From Alkalihalobacillus pseudalcaliphilus (GTDB lineage Bacteria > Bacillota > Bacilli > Bacillales > Bacillaceae_D), in contig NZ_JAQQWS010000001.1 of the NCBI RefSeq assembly GCF_028610675.1, forward strand, positions 930,001 to 994,000: 64,000 nt of DNA, written 5' to 3'. The position numbers and the translations under genes were made by a program. Of the stretch, positions 61,047 through 64,000 are shown one piece after another (positions within the stretch are counted from its first letter, which is position 1; the number at the start of each line of letters is the position of its first letter). The notes under the pieces were generated by a model that searched no databases, was not told the origin of the DNA, and was given only the letters and a program-made list of their open reading frames with translations.

Positions 61047-61174
61047 TTTGTGCAGTTACTCCACGGTTTGGCCTCCGTATCTGCACATTAACCGCCTCTT
61101 TGTGCAGTTACTCCACGGTTTGGCCTCCGTATCTGCACATTAACCGCCTCTTTGTGCAGTTACTCCACGGTTTG
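61047..61174 (+). repeat. Tandem array of 52 bp, 2.4 identical units running into the gap
   Basis: TGCAGTTACTCCACGG begins at 61051, 61103 and 61155. The units are identical, unlike the older arrays. Each holds the hairpin TGTGCAG / CTGCACA with an inner ACGG/CCGT stem. The array runs straight into the N run, so its real length is unknown. Confidence 0.95.
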
Positions 61175-61274
61175 NNNNNNNNNNNNNNNNNNNNNNNNNN
61201 NNNNNNNNNNNNNNNNNNNNNNNNNNNNNNNNNNNNNNNNNNNNNNNNNNNNNNNNNNNNNNNNNNNNNNNNNN
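61175..61274. other. Assembly gap of 100 N
   Basis: Exactly 100 N, the conventional filler for a gap of unknown size. The flanking identical 52-bp units suggest that the tandem array caused the assembly break. The 61275-61329 remainder holds no gene. Confidence 0.98.
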
Positions 61275-61329
61275 GCTTTCGTCAAAACCTAACCAAAAGT
61301 CCATTTAGCCATTGGCGACAGCTCTTCAA

Positions 61330-62043
61330 TTAAGCGAATTCTTTTTGATCACCATGACTAACACGCTCGATCGGACTATTTCTCATCAATAAATAAAAGC
61401 CAAATATACACAAGAGCCCAACACCTGCAAGTATGTGGGCAAAAGCAAAATGTTCGTTCATAACATAGGAGAATACACTTGACCCGTCACCTACTGCTAA
61501 CCATGTGATGATCATGAGTATACAGACGGTTGCACCTACAAGCATTTTTAGCACTCCAAAGCGATGCCATATAGAAGTAGCGACAAGCCCTATCCCGATC
61601 AGACATAGACCATAAAGAATATCGATCCAAAAGTATGCCAAGGCATGTTGTGAGTTTAATAACATCCCTAAATGTAAGAGTTCCGTACTAATTATACCTA
61701 GATGGTTAAAAAACAAATATAATTGATAAAGAAGATTTAATATCATCATTGCCAATAAAACAGCAATGATTAAAACAGAAATAGCTGCATAGACGAACTG
61801 CTTTCTCGTCCCCCCTAAAGCAAGAATAACGGGATACGTACTTTTATACATAATAAGTGGTGCTAACAGCATGAAGCCATAATAGGCACCAAAAAGTAAT
61901 CCATTAATAGGATTAACTACCGATGCGATCATTCCCATTAAGAAATAAAAGCCCGCTAAGAGAACAGTTACAATTAAGAAATTTAAAAAATGGAAACGTA
62001 ATTCAAACCATACAACTCGAAAAGCACCATAAAAACCAATCAC
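61330..62043 (-). CDS. ABC transporter permease-like protein, paralogue B
   Basis: A 237-aa six-helix membrane protein with LGGTRKQF, LHLGMLLNSQHALAYFWIDI and the end RNSPIER, like its paralogues. I place the start at the GTG at 62043 (MIGFYGAFRVVWFEL), 7 bases after AAAGGGGG; the longer frame to 62115 overlaps paralogue C and lacks a site. It follows paralogue C by 34 bases. Confidence 0.8.
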   Translation of the reverse strand: MIGFYGAFRVVWFELRFHFLNFLIVTVLLAGFYFLMGMIASVVNPINGLLFGAYYGFMLLAPLIMYKSTYPVILALGGTRKQFVYAAISVLIIAVLLAMMILNLLYQLYLFFNHLGIISTELLHLGMLLNSQHALAYFWIDILYGLCLIGIGLVATSIWHRFGVLKMLVGATVCILMIITWLAVGDGSSVFSYVMNEHFAFAHILAGVGLLCIFGFYLLMRNSPIERVSHGDQKEFA

Positions 62044-62077
62044 TTTTTTCTCCCCCTTTAACCACAAGTCTCCTTTT

Positions 62078-62785
62078 CTACTCCTCTGCCTTCCCTTGAT
62101 GTCCGCCTCGTTCAATCGGACCCTCTTTAATTAAAAAATAACTAACCCCCAAAAAGAGTAACGCAACTAACAAGAGTACATGCATAAATGAAAGTCGATT
62201 TCCAATTATCCATTGAAAGACCTGCATCACATCTCCAAATGTATACCAAAAAATCATAACAATGGTTACAACAGCCCCTAGGTAAAGAGTTTTTACGGTA
62301 CCGATATAATGCCAAATCGTATTAATGATGAGGCCTAAAGCAAAAGCAAAAATCCCGAAAATAAAATCAATCCAAAAATATAAAAACATGTGATTAGACT
62401 CTAACAACATACCCGTATGGATTAATGTAAAAGAATGAATATCTCGAGCTACAAGCCACTCATTGAATTGATAAACCACATTGAGAACGACCATAAAAAC
62501 AACCGTATACAACAAAATATTCGTATACAAAGCAGCCATAAATTGCTTTCTCGTGCCTCCAAAAGCTAAGTTATAACGGAAGCTTTTGGTAAACAATAGA
62601 AACGGATATATCGCCAGTAGTCCATAAGCTGGACCAAATATTGCAGCTGAAAATTCGTCTACTGAGAGAAAATAACCGAGTCCGACCATAAAGGCATAAA
62701 TAAATAACGTAATGCTACCAATAATTAGAAACTGCAATCGTAAGTCTTCAAATATAATTCGAAAAGGTCCTTTAAACGTATTCAT
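62078..62785 (-). CDS. ABC transporter permease-like protein, paralogue C
   Basis: A 235-aa six-helix membrane protein starting MNTFKGPFRIIFEDLRLQFL, the same beginning as paralogue A, with FGGTRKQF and the end EGPIERGGHQG. Its ATG overlaps the ATPase stop (ATGA), so it is the partner most tightly coupled to the ATPase. Confidence 0.82.
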   Translation of the reverse strand: MNTFKGPFRIIFEDLRLQFLIIGSITLFIYAFMVGLGYFLSVDEFSAAIFGPAYGLLAIYPFLLFTKSFRYNLAFGGTRKQFMAALYTNILLYTVVFMVVLNVVYQFNEWLVARDIHSFTLIHTGMLLESNHMFLYFWIDFIFGIFAFALGLIINTIWHYIGTVKTLYLGAVVTIVMIFWYTFGDVMQVFQWIIGNRLSFMHVLLLVALLFLGVSYFLIKEGPIERGGHQGKAEE

Positions 62786-63660
62786 CGTACGTTCACTCTC
62801 TTTTGCTTGTGCGTGATCTGTACTAAATAGTCTTGCAGCGGTGCTTTTTCAACCTTAACCCCATGCTCTTTTGCTTTTTGAATAAGGTTCTCGTGATAAG
62901 GCAAATCGGCCATCATATTAATTTGATTTCCTAATGTTTTCGTTTCTAAAATTTGCTCCTCATCTACTAATTTCTCCACTGCCTCTTTGGGTCCAGTTAA
63001 GAGCACACCTCGACGCTTCAGCTCTTCTGTCTCTACATATTGGGTTATCGTTTGTTTATCAATAATTGCCATCTTTTCACATAATGGTTCTATTTCATCA
63101 ATATGATGTGACGATAAAATAAAGAGACGAGGGTTATCGTCATACGTTTCAAGCAGCAGATCATAAAATACCTTACGCATATGAGCATCTAAACCATTTG
63201 TTGGTTCATCAAAAATCGTCACGGGGGCGTGGCTAGCTAAGCCGATGACAATTTTTATCATCGTTTGCATCCCTTTTGAGAACTTTTTAATTTTTTTCTT
63301 TCGTGGTAGTTCAAAGAGCTCCACCATTCTATCTGCAAATTCTTGGTCCCAATTCTCATTAAAATAAGAACCGAATCGAAGAGCGTCATTCACATTCCAC
63401 ATATCTGAAAACGGATGATTCTCTTGCATATACGTAACATACCGCATCGCCTCTGAATGATTATAAGGCTCAATTCCCTTTATTTCTAACTGTCCACCTG
63501 ACGGCTTTTCTTGACCTGATAAAAGTTTCATTAAAGTTGTCTTACCGGCACCATTTCTTCCCCACATCCCTACAATGACAGGTTCCGTTTCGTTTAAATT
63601 GACATGTTGCAAAGCAAGTGAATTCCCGTAATAAAATGATAATTCATTGACTTTAAGCAT
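62782..63660 (-). CDS. ABC transporter ATP-binding protein
   Basis: A 292-aa ATPase: Walker A GRNGAGKTTLMKLLSG, signature KKFSKGMQTM (a variant of LSGGQ), Walker B VTIFDEPTNGLD and switch SSHHIDE. The resemblance is to the YtrB/BcrA-type ATPases paired with GntR regulators. AAGGAGGG lies before the ATG at 63660 (MLKVNELSFYY). It overlaps the GntR gene by 8 bases. Confidence 0.92.
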   Translation of the reverse strand: MLKVNELSFYYGNSLALQHVNLNETEPVIVGMWGRNGAGKTTLMKLLSGQEKPSGGQLEIKGIEPYNHSEAMRYVTYMQENHPFSDMWNVNDALRFGSYFNENWDQEFADRMVELFELPRKKKIKKFSKGMQTMIKIVIGLASHAPVTIFDEPTNGLDAHMRKVFYDLLLETYDDNPRLFILSSHHIDEIEPLCEKMAIIDKQTITQYVETEELKRRGVLLTGPKEAVEKLVDEEQILETKTLGNQINMMADLPYHENLIQKAKEHGVKVEKAPLQDYLVQITHKQKRVNVR

Positions 63661-64000
63661 GTTTACCCTCCTTAATAATTTGAATGATTTCCTCATCTGA
63701 CAGCTTTATCCGTTTCGCTTCACTTAGCATCGGCATAATATACTGCTCATAAAATAATTCTTTACGTTTTTTCATCAATTGATTGGTAGCCCCTTCCGCA
63801 ACAAACATTCCGACACCTCGCTGTTTATAAACTAATCCTTCATTCACTAAAGTCGCTAAACCTTTTTGAGCCGTAGCTCGATTAATTTGATAAAATTGAG
63901 AGATTTCCGTTGTAGAAGGAATTTGATCGCCTTCTTTTAAAAGGCCCTCAACAATATCATCCGCAATCATATCAGCAATTTGCTGAAATATAGGTTTTGA
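63653..64000 (-). CDS. GntR family regulator (YtrA-type), 5' end beyond the window
   Basis: The frame is open to the window edge. The winged helix is evident: KPIFQQIADMIADDIVEGLL, DQIPSTTEISQFYQINRATA and LVYKQRGVGMFVA. The short C-terminal tail of about 40 residues fits the YtrA subfamily, whose members repress neighbouring ABC genes. Gene order GntR-ATPase-permeases with overlaps supports a single autoregulated operon. Confidence 0.9.
   Translation of the reverse strand, partial: SKPIFQQIADMIADDIVEGLLKEGDQIPSTTEISQFYQINRATAQKGLATLVNEGLVYKQRGVGMFVAEGATNQLMKKRKELFYEQYIMPMLSEAKRIKLSDEEIIQIIKEGKHA

Noticed and set aside
1..64000. CRISPR array, rRNA, tRNA genes, IS transposase
   Set aside because: The tandem arrays lack unique spacers. 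No rRNA-like segment, no tRNA cloverleaf and no transposase or integrase frame was seen.

Overview
The window is AT-rich chromosomal DNA from an endospore-forming, naturally competent member of the Bacillaceae. Support comes from the spore protease gene gpr, the sporulation checkpoint gene sda, yqxA, the comE operon, HrcA/CIRCE heat-shock control, Din-type LexA boxes, a seven-gene Mrp antiporter and the Bacillus yqe gene order. The Mrp operon and the gene content would fit an alkaliphilic or halotolerant Bacillus relative, but the species cannot be fixed from this window. A run of exactly 100 N (61175-61274) shows that it comes from a draft scaffold.

Positions 1-30,100 lie almost wholly on the minus strand and follow the B. 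subtilis comE/dnaK/yqe chromosomal segment. Read from right to left it holds a ribosome-assembly, NAD and shikimate cluster (yqeG-yqeH-aroE-yqeI-nadD-yqeK-rsfS-cvfB-yqeM), comER, the DNA-uptake operon comEA-comEB-comEC, yqzM, holA, rpsT, gpr, yqxA, lepA, hemW, the heat-shock operon hrcA-grpE-dnaK-dnaJ with prmA-rsmE-mtaB, then deoC and a partial DMT-type exporter gene. The spoIIP gene expected between gpr and yqxA is absent; a 6 x 51-bp tandem array lies in that interval.

Positions 30,100-48,100 carry a repeat-rich block, sda behind a cluster of DnaA boxes, the mrpABCDEFG operon, a TetR regulator divergent from two short-chain dehydrogenases, a frameshifted lipoprotein gene, divergent psd and pssA, the HU gene, a TPP riboswitch in front of tenA, a peptidoglycan amidase, an SOS-controlled uvrX-yolD pair, and a DUF2975/HTH pair.

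Positions 48,100-64,000 carry acyl-CoA carboxylase components (carboxyltransferase, epimerase, a biotin-carrier fusion), an acyl-CoA dehydrogenase/hydroxyacyl-CoA dehydrogenase pair, redox enzymes, an S51 peptidase, a TPR protein, acetyltransferases including a glycosyltransferase-like/GNAT fusion, and a GntR-ABC-permease locus with three paralogous permeases.

The most unusual content is non-coding. Two families of dispersed repeats (called R1 and R2 here) have hairpin stems whose two sides change together between copies. A third class consists of 51-53-bp minisatellites in which most units can fold into a hairpin. Copies lie in gene leaders, in the spoIIP position, inside an operon of paralogous permeases and at the assembly gap. 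I did not recognise them as a named family.
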